Counted from the first letter of the stretch, positions 19,466 through 31,709 are shown. The stretch: DNA of 64,000 bases from Streptomyces liangshanensis (GCF_011694815.1 NZ_CP050177.1:2159001-2223000); one strand, 5' to 3'. Numbers and translations: made by a program. The notes: a model not told the origin generated them from the letters alone.

Positions 19466-20326
19466 CTACGCCGCCGCGCGCGGCGGGCGCTGGCAGTGCG
19501 GGCAGAAGTAGCTGGAGCGGTTCATCCACGGCCTGCGCCGGATGGGGGTGCCGCAGCGCCGGCAGGGCTCACCCTCCCGCCCGTACGCGTCCAGCGACCG
19601 GTCGAAGTACCCGGACTCGCCGTTCACGTTGACGTACAGACTGTCGAAGCTGGTGCCGCCGACGGCGAGCGCCCCGTTCATCACGTCCCGCGCGTGACCG
19701 AGCAGCTCCGCGGCGCGCGGCCGGGGCAGGGTCGCGGTGGGGCGTTCGTAGTGGAGCTTGGCGCGCCAGAGCGCCTCGTCCGCGTAGATGTTGCCGACGC
19801 CGCTGATCAGTGACTGGTCCAGGAGCGCGCGCTTGACGGTGGTACGGCGCAGGCGCAGCGCCTTGAGGAAGGCGTCGTCGTCGAAGGCCGGGTCCAGGGG
19901 GTCCCTGGCGATGTGCGCGATGACGTCGGGCACCCCGTCCGGGGAGTTGTCGTGGAGCGACAGCCCGCCGAAGGTCCGCTGGTCGACGAAGCGCAGTTCG
20001 GTGCCGAGGGAGTCGGCGAACCGGATCCGGATCCGCAGGTGCTTCTCGTCGGGGGTCGTCTCCGGCTGGACGAGGAGCTGACCGCTCATGCCGAGGTGGC
20101 CGAGGATCGAGGCGTCGGTGTCGGCGAGCGGGAGCCACAGGTACTTGCCGCGCCGGCGGGCCGTGCCGATGGTGTGGCCCTGGAGGCGGGCCGCGAAGTC
20201 CTCGCCGCCGGCGAGGTGGCGCCGTACCGCGCGCGGGTGCAGGACCTCGGTCGCGACGACGGTCCGGCCGCTGATCCAGCGCTCCAGACCGCGCCGTACC
20301 ACTTCGACCTCGGGCAGCTCGGGCAC
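19466..20326 (-). CDS. mutM: Formamidopyrimidine-DNA glycosylase (Fpg/MutM)
   Basis: 286 residues from GTG at 20326 (PELPEVEVV), preceded by GAGGAG. A bifunctional glycosylase/AP lyase removing 8-oxoguanine and FapyG. The N-terminal Pro-Glu catalytic pair, the lysine in [10 protein letters not shown], the H2TH region ([16 protein letters not shown]) and the C-terminal zinc finger CxxC...CPHC are all present. It follows rnc on the same strand after 173 bp, the usual actinobacterial rpmF-rnc-mutM order. Confidence 0.96.
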   Translation of the reverse strand: MPELPEVEVVRRGLERWISGRTVVATEVLHPRAVRRHLAGGEDFAARLQGHTIGTARRRGKYLWLPLADTDASILGHLGMSGQLLVQPETTPDEKHLRIRIRFADSLGTELRFVDQRTFGGLSLHDNSPDGVPDVIAHIARDPLDPAFDDDAFLKALRLRRTTVKRALLDQSLISGVGNIYADEALWRAKLHYERPTATLPRPRAAELLGHARDVMNGALAVGGTSFDSLYVNVNGESGYFDRSLDAYGREGEPCRRCGTPIRRRPWMNRSSYFCPHCQRPPRAAA

Positions 20327-20499
20327 GGGGACTCCTCGCGGGACGACAGGGACAACAGGGACAACAGGAAGGGCAGGTGGGAAAGGGCAGGCGGCGAAGG
20401 GCGCGGAACGGGCGACGCCCCTCACGCCGGGGTGCGGCGCGAGGGGCGTACCGGAAAAACCCGTACCGGGACGGGCCGTACGGCTGACCGTGCTGCCGG

Positions 20500-21414
20500 T
20501 CAGGCCTTGGCCGCGTCCGCGGAAGCGGAATCGGCGGGAATCCCGGCCTCGGCGGCACCGGTGTCGGTGCCCCCGCCGGAATCCGCGTCGGTCGGATCGC
20601 CGGCCCCGGGAAGCCCGGGAGTCTCGGGGGCCGGGTCGGCCCCTTCGATGTGCACGACGTTCTTCTCCGCCGCGGCCCGTTCGTCCGCCACGGTCCTGAT
20701 GGACCGCCACGCGGACTCCGCCGCCTGCTGTTCCGCTTCCTTCTTGCTGCGGCCGGTGCCGGTGCCGTACGAGACACCACCGACGCGGGCGGCAGCAGTG
20801 AAGGTCTTTTCGTGATCGGGGCCGGTTTCCGTGACGAGATACTCGGGAACCCCGAGACTCTCCGCCGCGGTCAGCTCCTGGAGACTGGTCTTCCAGTCCA
20901 GGCCGGCTCCGAGGTTGGAGGACTTCTCGATGAGCGGGTCGAAGAGCCGGTGCACCAGCTCGGAGGCCGCGTCGAGACCCTGGTCGAGATAGACGGCGCC
21001 GATCACCGCTTCAAGGGTGTCGGCGAGGATGGATGCCTTGTCCCGGCCACCCGTGCCCTCTTCGCCCCGGCCGAGCCGGATGAAGGAGCCGAGTTCCAGG
21101 CCGCGGCCCACTTCCGCAAGCGCACGCGAGTTGACCACCGCGGCCCGCAGTTTGGCCAGTTGGCCTTCCGGCAGGTCGGGGTGGGTGCGGTACAGCGTGT
21201 CCGTGACCACCAGGCCGAGCACCGAATCCCCGAGGAATTCGAGCCGCTCGTTGGTGGGCAGACCGCCGTTCTCGTACGCGAACGAACGATGGGTCAGCGC
21301 ACGCACCAGAAGGGCGGACTCCAGCTGGTAGCCGAGCCGCCCTTCCAGAAGCGTGGGGGACGAGGCCGTACTGACGTTGTCTGCCTGCTTCTTGGCAGTG
21401 GACAGTTCAGACAT
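20500..21414 (-). CDS. rnc: Ribonuclease III
   Basis: 304 residues from ATG at 21414; an upstream start at 21471 would overlap rpmF. It cleaves double-stranded RNA in rRNA and mRNA processing. The RNase III signature [13 protein letters not shown], the second acidic cluster [13 protein letters not shown] and a dsRBD ([18 protein letters not shown]) are clear. A Pro/Ala/Asp-rich tail (about 45 residues) extends past the dsRBD. The S. coelicolor orthologue is absB, a global regulator of antibiotic production. It starts 19 bp after rpmF, so the two are likely cotranscribed. Confidence 0.96.
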   Translation of the reverse strand: MSELSTAKKQADNVSTASSPTLLEGRLGYQLESALLVRALTHRSFAYENGGLPTNERLEFLGDSVLGLVVTDTLYRTHPDLPEGQLAKLRAAVVNSRALAEVGRGLELGSFIRLGRGEEGTGGRDKASILADTLEAVIGAVYLDQGLDAASELVHRLFDPLIEKSSNLGAGLDWKTSLQELTAAESLGVPEYLVTETGPDHEKTFTAAARVGGVSYGTGTGRSKKEAEQQAAESAWRSIRTVADERAAAEKNVVHIEGADPAPETPGLPGAGDPTDADSGGGTDTGAAEAGIPADSASADAAKA

Positions 21415-21433
21415 CGAGCCTCTCACCAGCCGC

Positions 21434-21607
21434 TCAGACCTCGAGGACCTGGCGCTTGTTGTACGTGCCACAGCTCGGGCACGCGATGTGCTGGAGCTTC
21501 GGCTCCTGGCAGCGCTCGCACGACACCAGGGTGGGGACCGCAGCCTTCCACTGCGACCGGCGGTGGCGCGTGTTGCTGCGCGACATCTTCCGCTTCGGAA
21601 CAGCCAC
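21434..21607 (-). CDS. rpmF: 50S ribosomal protein L32
   Basis: 57 residues from GTG at 21607 ([16 protein letters not shown]). The zinc ribbon is intact (CERC...CPSC), so this is the C+ zinc-binding paralogue type. It sits between the DUF177 gene, only 2 bp away, and rnc, a conserved bacterial arrangement. Confidence 0.95.
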   Translation of the reverse strand: MAVPKRKMSRSNTRHRRSQWKAAVPTLVSCERCQEPKLQHIACPSCGTYNKRQVLEV

Positions 21608-21609
21608 GG

Positions 21610-22326
21610 CTACTTCTCCTGCTTCTCGTCGACGCCAGCTGCGGCGCCGCCCATGTTGTCCTTCTCGCCGTCCTTGACGGTTTCGGCGAGTCCCTGCAGT
21701 GCCGCCCAACGGATGTCGACGGCGTCGTGGTGGTGACCGGGGTTCTCGTCCAGCCTGATCCCGCATTCGGAACACAGGCCGGCGCAGGTCTCCCGGCACA
21801 CCGGCTGCATCGGCAGTGCGAGCACCACCGCATCACGCAGCACGGGCTCGAGGTCGAACAGTCCGTCCTCGATGAACAGTGTGTCCTCGTCGTCCTCGGC
21901 GTCGTCGCCGGGCTCCGCACGGGTGCGGCCCCGGTCATCGGCGTCGTGGTACGAGAACAGCTCCTGGAAGTCCGCCTCGACCTGTTGGTCCAGCGGCTCC
22001 AGACACCTTACGCACTCCCCCTCGGCCGTCGCGCGGGCGGTGCCGGTGACGAGCACGCCCTCCATGACGGATTCGATACGGAGAGTGAGTTCCACGGGAC
22101 CGCCCTCGGGCGTCCCGATGACTCCGCCGATGCCGAAGTCCTTGGGCGCGGGGACCGTCCTGGCCAGCTTCCTGAGCGCACCGGGTCGCCGCCCCAGCTC
22201 GTGTGTGTCGAACACGAGGGGGTCGCGGTGGTCGAGGCGCGCGTTCAGGGCTGTTCCAACTTTCGGATCGTGGAGTGGCCGCCGCAGTGTCGTGGGAACG
22301 AAGAGGGCAGCACGGGCCGCGGACAT
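21610..22326 (-). CDS. DUF177 (YceD-like) protein
   Basis: From ATG at 22326 it has 238 residues, but family similarity appears to begin at [20 protein letters not shown], whose CTG codon is at 22248, so the real start may lie there (212 residues). Two pairs of cysteines (CVRCLEPL and [13 protein letters not shown]) probably bind zinc. YceD/DUF177 proteins accumulate 23S rRNA and assist ribosome assembly in other organisms; the role here is inferred. It directly precedes rpmF. Confidence 0.85.
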   Translation of the reverse strand: MSAARAALFVPTTLRRPLHDPKVGTALNARLDHRDPLVFDTHELGRRPGALRKLARTVPAPKDFGIGGVIGTPEGGPVELTLRIESVMEGVLVTGTARATAEGECVRCLEPLDQQVEADFQELFSYHDADDRGRTRAEPGDDAEDDEDTLFIEDGLFDLEPVLRDAVVLALPMQPVCRETCAGLCSECGIRLDENPGHHHDAVDIRWAALQGLAETVKDGEKDNMGGAAAGVDEKQEK

Positions 22327-22416
22327 ACACGCGGCCGAAGAGCCAGGGTACTGGACCGGCCGCCGTAGGCCCAATCCGGGCCGGTGGTACGCCGGCGCCG
22401 GCCGGCCCGGTCCGCC

Positions 22417-23595
22417 TCAGCGGCCCTGTTCGTACCGGCGCAGCTGGTCGAGGTCGATCATGCTGGTGTCGAAGAGGCTGGTCTCGTCCAGGGCGCCCTG
22501 CTGGTCGGGGTGGGCCTGGCCGGGCTGGTGCTGGGGGACGGGGGGCGCCCCGGCGGGCTGCTGCCAGCCGTAGGCGGGGTCGTACCCCTGGGCCTGGCCC
22601 TGGTCCTGGCCGTACCCCTGGGTGACCGGGGGCTGCTGCTGGTACGCGTACGGGTCCTGCTGGTAGCCGCCGCCGTAGGTGTCCTGCTGGCCGTACCCGG
22701 CGTAGGCCTGGTCGGGGTACGCGGGGTCCTGGTAGCCGGTGTCCTGGTACGCGGCGGCGGCCGGCTGGCCGTAGGCCGGGTCGGTGTAGGGCTGCTGGGC
22801 GGGGATCTGCGGCACCTGCGCGGCCGCCTGCTCCTGCCCGGCGGGCTGCTCGCGCGGCAGCTCCGCGAGGTCCGCCCAGTGGTCGGCGTCGCTGGTCCGC
22901 ATCTGGGGGCCCGCCGCGTCCTGGGCGGCGAGGTGCGCGGCCAGGTCGTCGATCTCGGTCCTGCCCAGCAGCTTCTGTCGGCCGCGGCCGACGGCTTCGA
23001 GGGTCTTGGAGAGGACCGCCTCGAAGGCGCCGATCTTGGCGTCCACGTACTCGTCGGCGCGGCGGATCAGGGTCTCCGGGTCGGCGCTGTACTCGGGGGC
23101 GTCGTCGGCGTCGCCGTCCTCGGGGCCGTACCCCTGTTCGCCTCGGCCCGGGTCGCGGCCGAGCAGCTTCTCGCGGCCGCGGTCGACGGAACCGATGGTC
23201 TTGGTGAGGACCACCTCGAAGTTGGCGAGCTTGGAGTCGACGTAGTCGTCGGCCTCGGCCTTGACCTCGGCGGCGTCCCTGCGGGCCTCGGAGAGGATCC
23301 GGTCGGCCTCCTCCTGGGCGCGGCGGGCGACGGCCGTCTCGGAGATGAGGGTGCTGCGTTCCGCGTGGGCGGCGCCGATGATCCGGTCGGCCTCCTGGCG
23401 GGCCTGGACGGCGAGCTGTTCGTGGCCGCCGAGCAGTTCCTGGGCCTGGGCCAGCGAGCCGGGGAGCGCGTCGCGTACCTCTTCCAGCATCGCGAGCAGC
23501 TCGGCGCGGTTCACCACGCAGGACGCCGACATGGGCATGGAGCGGGCGCTGCCCACCGTGTCGACGATCTCGTCGAGCTTCTTCTGCACGTCCAC
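22417..23595 (-). CDS. DivIVA-like coiled-coil protein with Tyr/Gln-rich tail
   Basis: 392 residues, GTG start. The N-terminal 110 residues form a strong coiled coil (ERSTLISETAVARRAQEEAD) like DivIVA or ATP synthase b. Two about 33-residue modules (115-147 and 180-212) are near duplicates sharing YVDxK and RGRxKLLGR. A low-complexity Tyr/Gln/Pro tail (about 240-370) precedes a conserved end FDTSMIDLDQLRRYEQGR. Similar Streptomyces proteins are annotated as cell-division initiation or hypothetical proteins. A role in polar growth is an inference. Confidence 0.85.
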   Translation of the reverse strand: MDVQKKLDEIVDTVGSARSMPMSASCVVNRAELLAMLEEVRDALPGSLAQAQELLGGHEQLAVQARQEADRIIGAAHAERSTLISETAVARRAQEEADRILSEARRDAAEVKAEADDYVDSKLANFEVVLTKTIGSVDRGREKLLGRDPGRGEQGYGPEDGDADDAPEYSADPETLIRRADEYVDAKIGAFEAVLSKTLEAVGRGRQKLLGRTEIDDLAAHLAAQDAAGPQMRTSDADHWADLAELPREQPAGQEQAAAQVPQIPAQQPYTDPAYGQPAAAAYQDTGYQDPAYPDQAYAGYGQQDTYGGGYQQDPYAYQQQPPVTQGYGQDQGQAQGYDPAYGWQQPAGAPPVPQHQPGQAHPDQQGALDETSLFDTSMIDLDQLRRYEQGR

Positions 23596-23693
23596 CGTGT
23601 GCTCGCCACTCTCTCAGCTGGTTTGGAGACGGACGCAACGACTGTACGGCCAGTGGGAGGCGGTCCGACACCGGGTGACGGGCAGTCGGACCG

Positions 23694-24784
<1,091 letters not shown>

Positions 24785-24843
24785 GGGTGGCGGTTCCTCG
24801 GTTCGGAGCGGGCAGGGCTGCGGGTGCGGGTGGTGCGAGTGCC

Positions 24844-24888
24844 GGTGCTGCGGGTGCTGCGGGTGCTGCGGGTGCTGCGGGTGCTGCC
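24844..24888. repeat. Five tandem copies of a 9-bp unit
   Basis: GGTGCTGCG repeated four times exactly plus a fifth copy ending in C, in the recG-rsmD spacer. Nine bases per unit would keep any reading frame, but the region is not coding in a supported gene. Confidence 0.9.
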
Positions 24889-24971
24889 TTCACGATATGG
24901 CGTACGGCGCGGCGGGGCCCGGCCGGTGGGCCCGAGGGGGTAGGCAGGGGCGTCCTCGGCGGCGGCCCCGG

Positions 24972-27188
24972 TCAGCCCTTGTCCAGGTAGCGCTCGCGCT
25001 CGGCGTCCAGCAGGGCGTCCAGGGTCATCCGCAGCTCCGGGTAGCGCCCCAGCTCCGGGTCCTCGGCGACCACGGCGACGGCCTCCTCGCGGGCCGCCGC
25101 GATGATCTCCTCGTCGTCGATGACGGCGAGCATCCGCAGGGACGAGCGGACCCCGGACTGGGCCTGGCCGAGGACGTCGCCCTCCCGGCGCTGTTCCAGG
25201 TCGATACGGGACAGCTCGAAGCCGTCCAGGGTGGCGGCGACCGCGCCGAGCCTGGCCCTCGCCGGGCTCGCCTCGGGCATGTCGGTGACCAGCAGGCAGA
25301 GCCCGGGGGCCGAGCCGCGGCCGACCCGGCCGCGCAGCTGGTGGAGCTGGCTGACGCCGAACCGGTCGGCGTCCATGATCACCATCGCGGTCGCGTTCGG
25401 CACGTTCACCCCCACCTCGATGACCGTCGTCGCGACCAGGACGTCCACCTCGCCCGCGGCGAAGCGGCGCATCACGGAGTCCTTGTCCTCGGGCTGCATC
25501 CGGCCGTGCAGGATCTCGATCCGCAGACCGGCCAGGGGGCCCCGGGCCAGCTGGGCGGCGACCTCCACCACGGCGAGCGGCGGCCGCTTCCCGTCCTCCT
25601 CCGGGGCCTTCTCGGCGGACTTCCCCTTCGCCTTCGACGGCTTCTTCTTCCCCGCCTCGTCCTCGTCGTCCCCGATCCGCGGGCACACCACGTACGCCTG
25701 GTGGCCCTTGCCGACCTCCTCGCGCACCCGCTCCCAGGCCCGGACCAGGAAGTGCGGCTTGTCCTCGGCCGGGACGACATGGCTCGCGATCGGCAGCCGT
25801 CCGGCCGGCAGCTGGTCCAGGACGGACGTCTCCAGGTCGCCGAAGACCGTCATGGCGACCGTCCTGGGGATGGGGGTGGCCGTCATGACCAGCAGGTGCG
25901 GGGGCTGCTTGCCCTTGGAGCGCAGGGCGTCGCGCTGCTCGACGCCGAAGCGGTGCTGCTCGTCCACCACGACGAGGCCGAGGTCGTGGAACTTCACCTT
26001 GTCCTCGATCAGCGCGTGCGTGCCGATCACGATCCCCGCCTCGCCGGTGACCAGGTCCAGCAGCGCCTGGCGCCGGGCCGCCGTGCCCATGGAGCCGGTG
26101 AGGAGCACGACCTTCGTGGCCTTGTCGGCGCCGCCGAGCATGCCGCCCTGGGCCAGCTCGCCCATCATCTCGGTGATCGACCGGTGGTGCTGCTGGGCGA
26201 GGACCTCGGTGGGGGCGAGCATCGCGGCCTGCCCGCCCGCGTCCACGACGGTGAGCATGGCGCGCAGCGCGACGAGTGTCTTGCCCGATCCGACCTCGCC
26301 CTGGAGCAGCCGGTGCATGGGGTGTTCGGTGGCGAGGTCGGCGAAGATCTCGGCGGTGACCTTGAGCTGGCCGTCGGTGAGGGTGAAGGGCAGGCTCGCG
26401 TCGAGGGCGTCCAGCAGGCCGCCCCCGACCGGTTTCCGCGCCACGGCGGGGAGTTGGGCGTCCGCGTGCCGGCGCCGGGCCAGCGCGACCTGGAGGACGA
26501 AGGCCTCGTCCCACTTGAGGCGCTCGCGCGCGTCAGCGATGTCGGCGCGGGTCTCGGGCCGGTGCACCTTGAGCAGCGCCTCGGGCAGGGACGCGAAGCC
26601 GCGTCCGTCGCGGAGCGCGGGCGGCAGCGGGTCGAGGGCCTCGGCGGCCCGGGGCAGGACCGCGTCGACCGCCTTGGTGATCTTCCAGGATTCCAGGCCC
26701 TTGCAGGCGGGGTAGATCGGGATGAGCTTGCCGGCGAACGCGTCCACCGCGTCCTCGCCGCTGTCGGTGCCCAGTGCCACGTACGTCGGATGGGCCAGCT
26801 GGAGCTTGCGGTTGAAGACGGACACCTTGCCGGCGAACATGCCGCGGCTGCCGGGCGGCAGGTCCTTGTGCGGCTTGTGGATGCCCCGGCCGAAGAAGAC
26901 CAGCTGGAGCCGGCCGCTGCCGTCGGTGAGGGTGATCTCCAGGCGCTGGCCCGAGCCGCCGCCGTACCGCACGATCCGGGAGTCGGCGACCTGGGCGACG
27001 ACCGTCACGTCCTCCTCCAGCGGCAGGTCGGCGAGCTTGGTCAGCTGGCCGCGCTCCTCGTACCGCCGGGGGTAGTGGTGCAGCAGGTCGCCGACCGTGT
27101 GCAGGTCGAGCTGCTCGGCCATCACCTTCGCGGTGGCGGGTCCGAGTGTCTTGGTGAGGGATTCGTCCAGCGCTGACACACGATCCAT
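24972..27188 (-). CDS. recG: ATP-dependent DNA helicase RecG
   Basis: 738 residues from ATG at 27188 (an upstream in-frame start at 27203 is possible). RecG remodels stalled forks and branched DNA. N-terminal wedge/OB domain, then SF2 motifs: GEVGSGKTLVALRA (Walker A), DEQHRFGVEQR (DExH), TATPIPRT (III), ATTVIEVGVNVPNA (V) and QLHQLRGRVGRG (VI). An alanine/lysine-rich insertion (GKKKPSKAKGKSAEKAPEED) lies between helicase domains and looks disordered. It follows the DAK2 gene after 25 bp, so probably one operon. Confidence 0.96.
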   Translation of the reverse strand: MDRVSALDESLTKTLGPATAKVMAEQLDLHTVGDLLHHYPRRYEERGQLTKLADLPLEEDVTVVAQVADSRIVRYGGGSGQRLEITLTDGSGRLQLVFFGRGIHKPHKDLPPGSRGMFAGKVSVFNRKLQLAHPTYVALGTDSGEDAVDAFAGKLIPIYPACKGLESWKITKAVDAVLPRAAEALDPLPPALRDGRGFASLPEALLKVHRPETRADIADARERLKWDEAFVLQVALARRRHADAQLPAVARKPVGGGLLDALDASLPFTLTDGQLKVTAEIFADLATEHPMHRLLQGEVGSGKTLVALRAMLTVVDAGGQAAMLAPTEVLAQQHHRSITEMMGELAQGGMLGGADKATKVVLLTGSMGTAARRQALLDLVTGEAGIVIGTHALIEDKVKFHDLGLVVVDEQHRFGVEQRDALRSKGKQPPHLLVMTATPIPRTVAMTVFGDLETSVLDQLPAGRLPIASHVVPAEDKPHFLVRAWERVREEVGKGHQAYVVCPRIGDDEDEAGKKKPSKAKGKSAEKAPEEDGKRPPLAVVEVAAQLARGPLAGLRIEILHGRMQPEDKDSVMRRFAAGEVDVLVATTVIEVGVNVPNATAMVIMDADRFGVSQLHQLRGRVGRGSAPGLCLLVTDMPEASPARARLGAVAATLDGFELSRIDLEQRREGDVLGQAQSGVRSSLRMLAVIDDEEIIAAAREEAVAVVAEDPELGRYPELRMTLDALLDAERERYLDKG

Positions 27189-27213
27189 TGCACACCACGG
27201 CACTGACAGAGAG

Positions 27214-28890
27214 CTACTCCACGCCGATGAGGAGGGGCGCGGACCGCCGGCCGCCCCGGTAGACGACGGTGTCGACGGCGAGGTGCCCTTCGCGTACGTG
27301 GGCCTCCAGGCGGTCGGCGAGGGCGTCGGGTACGTCCTCGCCGAGGACGAGCGTCACCAGTTCGCCGCCCGCGAGGAGCATCCGGGTGAGGACGGCCTCG
27401 GCGGTCGCGGCGAGATCGGCGCCGATCACGGCCACGTCGCCCTCGATCAGGCCCAGCACGTCCCCGGCCTGGCAGATGCCCGCCATGGTCCAGGACTGCC
27501 GTTCGGCGACGGCCAGTTCGGCGTAGCGGGTGGCACCGGCCGCCGAGGTCATGGCCACGACGTCCTCGTCGAAGCGGCGGTCGGGCTGGTGGACGGCGAG
27601 GGCGGCGATGCCCTGGACCGCGGCCCGGGTGGGGATGAGGGCGACCCGTACCCCTTCGGCGCGTGCCTGCTCGGCCGCCGCGGCGGCGGTGTGGCGCAGG
27701 GCCGCGTCGTTGGGGAGCAGCACCACCTCGCGGGCGTGCGCGCGCCGGATCGCCTCGACGAGTTCGCCGCTGGCGGGCGGCTCCCCGGGGCGGGCGAGCA
27801 CGGTCGTGGCGCCCGCCTCGGCGCAGAGCCCGGCGAGGCCCTCGCCGGGGACGACGGCGACGACGGCCCGCTGGACCTGTTCCGGGGCCCGTTCCGCCGC
27901 GCCGAAGTGGGTGATCCGGATGCGGTACGGGCGTCCCGCCTCGACCCCCGCCTCCACGGCGGCCCCGGCGTCGTCGACGTGGACGTGCACGTTCCACAGG
28001 CCGTCGCCGCCGACGACGACCAGGGAGTCGCCCAGCCGGTCGAGGCGGGCGCGCAGCCGGGTCACGGCCTCGTCGCCGGCCTCCAGCAGGTAGATCACCT
28101 CGAAGGCGGGCCCGTCGTCGGCGTCGCGGCCCCCGTGCGCCGCGGAACCCGCGGTGCCGATGTCGGTCAGCTCCACGGGCCGCTCCCCCGGCCGCCGGGG
28201 CGCGGCGGTGAAGGCCGCGGGGGCCCGGCCCGTCAGGGCCTGGACGAGGGCGCCCAGGACGGCGAGGAGTCCGCGCCCGCCCGCGTCCACGACACCGGCG
28301 CGGTCGAGGACGGCGAGCTGTCCGGGGGTGGCGACGAGGGCCGTACGGGCCCCGGCGTGGGCGGCGCGGGCGGTGGCGGCCGTACCGGCGCGGGCCTGCT
28401 CGGCGGCGTCCGCGGCGGCCGAGGCCACGCTGAGGATCGTGCCCTCGACGGGGTGCGCGACGGCCTCCCTGGCGAGCCCGGCGGCCCGGCGCAGCGCCCG
28501 CGCGAGGTGCTCACCGCCCCCGGCGTCCGGGGCCGCGCCCCCGGCGGCGGGCGTCTCCCGCGTGCCGTCCGTCAGCACGTCGGCCATGCCGCGGAGCAAC
28601 TGCGCGAGGATCGTGCCCGAGTTGCCCCGGGCGCCGATCAGCGCGCCGTGCGCCATGGCCCGTACGGCGTCCCCCGCCGCGGGGACGGACCCACCGGTCT
28701 CGTGCGCGGCGAAGACCGCCTCGACGGCCTGCGCCGCCGATTCGAGGGTCAGGTAGAGGTTGGTGCCGGTGTCGCCGTCCGCGACCGGGTAGACGTTGGT
28801 CGCGTCGATCTCCTCGCGCTCCCGCCCGAGGGCCTCCAGAGCCAGTGAGCACCAGCTCCGCACCGCTGCGGCGTCGAGGGTCTGCGGCAC
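27214..28890 (-). CDS. DAK2-domain protein, FakA/YloV-like
   Basis: 558 residues from GTG at 28890 with AAGGAGG upstream. The N-terminal DAK2 nucleotide domain shows NVYPVADGDTGTNLYLT and GALIGARGNSGTILAQ, the metal/ATP motifs of dihydroxyacetone kinase L subunits and of FakA. A FakA-type C-terminal half follows (VYLLEAGDEA-like EVIYLLEAGDEAV and VVLLPNDAALR). FakA phosphorylates fatty acids on FakB; no fakB/degV lies beside it, so the acceptor is unknown. Linked to recG as in many Gram-positives. Confidence 0.88.
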   Translation of the reverse strand: MPQTLDAAAVRSWCSLALEALGREREEIDATNVYPVADGDTGTNLYLTLESAAQAVEAVFAAHETGGSVPAAGDAVRAMAHGALIGARGNSGTILAQLLRGMADVLTDGTRETPAAGGAAPDAGGGEHLARALRRAAGLAREAVAHPVEGTILSVASAAADAAEQARAGTAATARAAHAGARTALVATPGQLAVLDRAGVVDAGGRGLLAVLGALVQALTGRAPAAFTAAPRRPGERPVELTDIGTAGSAAHGGRDADDGPAFEVIYLLEAGDEAVTRLRARLDRLGDSLVVVGGDGLWNVHVHVDDAGAAVEAGVEAGRPYRIRITHFGAAERAPEQVQRAVVAVVPGEGLAGLCAEAGATTVLARPGEPPASGELVEAIRRAHAREVVLLPNDAALRHTAAAAAEQARAEGVRVALIPTRAAVQGIAALAVHQPDRRFDEDVVAMTSAAGATRYAELAVAERQSWTMAGICQAGDVLGLIEGDVAVIGADLAATAEAVLTRMLLAGGELVTLVLGEDVPDALADRLEAHVREGHLAVDTVVYRGGRRSAPLLIGVE

Positions 28891-29171
28891 CGGGTGGTCC
28901 TCCTTGGGCGGCCTTCACGGCCTGGGCTGGCGGGCTGGACGCAGGGTAACCCCGGCGGCGCCCGGCACCCCCCAGGGGTCGGGGGCCCGGGCGGGGGCCG
29001 GGAGGGGGGCCGGGCAGGTCGTGGTAGTTTCGTTGTACCGAGGCAGCCGTTGTATGCTGCTCCGGTTGCCCGACGAGAGTCGGGGCATTCCCCCGGCAAG
29101 GCCACATCAATCACTTGATTCGGGCACGCCGGATTTCTCTGTACGTACATCTGAAGTCTTTGGAGTGACCC

Positions 29172-29357
29172 GTGGCTGCCAACTGCGACGTCTGCGGCAA
29201 GGGGCCGGGCTTCGGCAACAGCATTTCCCACTCGCACCGCCGTACGTCCCGTCGCTGGAACCCGAACATCCAGCGCGTGCGTGCCGTGGTCGGTCGGACG
29301 CCGAAGCGGCTCAATGTCTGCACATCGTGCATCAAGGCCGGCAAGGTCTCGCGCTGA
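29172..29357 (+). CDS. rpmB: 50S ribosomal protein L28
   Basis: 61 residues, GTG start after GGAG. It reads [20 protein letters not shown] and keeps both CxxC pairs (CDVC, CTSC), so this is the zinc-binding C+ form. It is monocistronic, divergent from the DAK2 gene and ended by a strong terminator. Confidence 0.96.
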   Translation: MAANCDVCGKGPGFGNSISHSHRRTSRRWNPNIQRVRAVVGRTPKRLNVCTSCIKAGKVSR

Positions 29358-29393
29358 CGCCTGCGTCGTAGCGCAGCCCCTGCGGTTGCCTTG

Positions 29394-29425
29394 AAAAGCC
29401 GGTCCACCTCGGTGGGCCGGCTTTT
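29394..29425. terminator. Bidirectional intrinsic terminator between rpmB and thiD
   Basis: 15-bp stem with one mismatch (AAAAGCCGGTCCACC/GGTGGGCCGGCTTTT), a 2-nt centre, and T-runs on both sides. It serves rpmB (+) and thiD (-). Confidence 0.93.
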
Positions 29426-29459
29426 TGCCGTGCGCGTACGGGTCTCCGGCACCCCGGCC

Positions 29460-30269
<810 letters not shown>

Positions 30270-30279
30270 GCGTCCGAAT

Positions 30280-31251
30280 CTACTGCGCGTCCTCGATGTC
30301 CCCGAAGTGGTCCCAGCCGCCCTTGCTGGTCCAGGGCGCCCCGTCCACCGTCACCTGCGGCAGCGCGGACGGGTGGAGCACCTCGCCGATCACCTTCCAG
30401 CGGGCGGGGAGTTTCACGTCGGGCGGGAAGGTGGCCACGATCGCGTGGTCCTCTCCCCCGGTCAGCACCCACTGGAGCGGGTCGATCCCGACGGCCTGGC
30501 CGATGTCGTGCATCTGCTGGGGGATGTCGACCAGCCCGGACCGCAGGTCGATGCGGACCTTGCTGGCGTCCGCGATGTGCCCGAGGTCCGCGACGAGTCC
30601 GTCGCTGACGTCCGTCATGGCGGTGGCACCGAGCCCGGCCGCGGCGGGGCCCGCGTGGTACGGCGGTTCCGGCCGGCGATGGGCCTCCACGAAGGCGCGG
30701 GGCGAGCGGAAGCCGCGGGAGAGCACCGCGTGCCCGGCGGCCGACCAGCCCAACCAGCCGGTGTACGCGACCACATCGCCGGGCCGCGCGCCGGACCTGA
30801 CGACCGCGTCGTGGCCGCGCAGGTCGCCGAGGGCCGTGATGGCGAGGGTGATGGTGTCGCCGCGCACGACGTCACCGCCGACCACGGCCGCGCCCGCGAC
30901 CTGGCACTCGTCGCGGATGCCGTCCATCAGCTCGGTGGGCCAGGTGACCGGGAGTTCGGCCGGGACGACCAGGCCGAGCAGCAGCGCGGTGGGCACGGCG
31001 CCCATCGCGGCGATGTCGGCGAGGTTCTGCGCGGCGGCCTTGCGGCCGACGTCGTACGCCGTGGACCAGTCGCGGCGGAAGTGCCGGCCCTCCAGCAGAA
31101 TGTCCGTACTCGCCACGACCCTGCGGTCGGGCGCGGCCACGACCGCGGCGTCGTCGCCCGGCCCCAGCCGGACCGCCGGGGTGGTGGTCAGCCGGGAGGT
31201 GAGCTCCCTGATGAGGCCGAACTCCCCCAACTCGCCCACGGTTCCCTTCAC
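30280..31251 (-). CDS. thiL: Thiamine-monophosphate kinase
   Basis: 323 residues from GTG at 31251 with GGGGAG upstream. It makes thiamine pyrophosphate from thiamine phosphate. AIR-synthase-like fold with [23 protein letters not shown]-like [15 protein letters not shown], and the [10 protein letters not shown] end. First in a short operon with thiD. Confidence 0.95.
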   Translation of the reverse strand: MKGTVGELGEFGLIRELTSRLTTTPAVRLGPGDDAAVVAAPDRRVVASTDILLEGRHFRRDWSTAYDVGRKAAAQNLADIAAMGAVPTALLLGLVVPAELPVTWPTELMDGIRDECQVAGAAVVGGDVVRGDTITLAITALGDLRGHDAVVRSGARPGDVVAYTGWLGWSAAGHAVLSRGFRSPRAFVEAHRRPEPPYHAGPAAAGLGATAMTDVSDGLVADLGHIADASKVRIDLRSGLVDIPQQMHDIGQAVGIDPLQWVLTGGEDHAIVATFPPDVKLPARWKVIGEVLHPSALPQVTVDGAPWTSKGGWDHFGDIEDAQ

Positions 31252-31455
31252 CGAGACTCCCCTCTCATCGCCGGCCGCGCCTGCGGTCGCGGGCCGTCAC
31301 TGCTGTCGGTACCGTCAAGAGACACGTCAACCTACGTTTTCCGTACGCCACCCGGGAGCGCCACCGTGCCCCCGGGTCTCCCCGTGGCCCGCGACGACGC
31401 GATACCGTGGCGTCCCTTTCCCCCACATGATCCTCGTGGCCGCCCTGGAGGTTCC

Positions 31456-31689
31456 GTGGTACAGGCGTACATCCTTATCCAGACCGAGGTGGGCAAGGCG
31501 ACCACCGTCGCCGAGACCATCGCCAAGCTCACAGGAGTGATACAGGCCGAGGACGTGACAGGCCCCTACGACGTGATCGTCCGCGCGCAGGCGGACACCG
31601 TCGACGAGCTGGGCCGCATGGTGGTCGCCAAGGTCCAGCAAGTGGACGGCATCACCCGCACCCTGACCTGCCCGGTCGTGCACCTGTAG
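31456..31689 (+). CDS. Lrp/AsnC ligand-binding (RAM) domain protein
   Basis: 77 residues from GTG at 31456, GGAGG at proper spacing. It is only the alpha-beta sandwich RAM domain (AYILIQTEVGKATTVAETIA, GPYDVIVRAQADT), with no helix-turn-helix. Such stand-alone domains oligomerise and bind amino acids; they may modulate full-length Lrp proteins. Divergent from thiL. Followed 20 bp later by the DUF3515 lipoprotein gene. Confidence 0.9.
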   Translation: MVQAYILIQTEVGKATTVAETIAKLTGVIQAEDVTGPYDVIVRAQADTVDELGRMVVAKVQQVDGITRTLTCPVVHL

Positions 31690-31709
31690 CCCCCGTCTAC
31701 GCTTGGCCG

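Noticed and set aside
31252..31455. Thiamine (TPP) riboswitch upstream of thiL
   Set aside because: No THI-box core (CUGAGA ... ACYTGA) was found in the 204-bp spacer.
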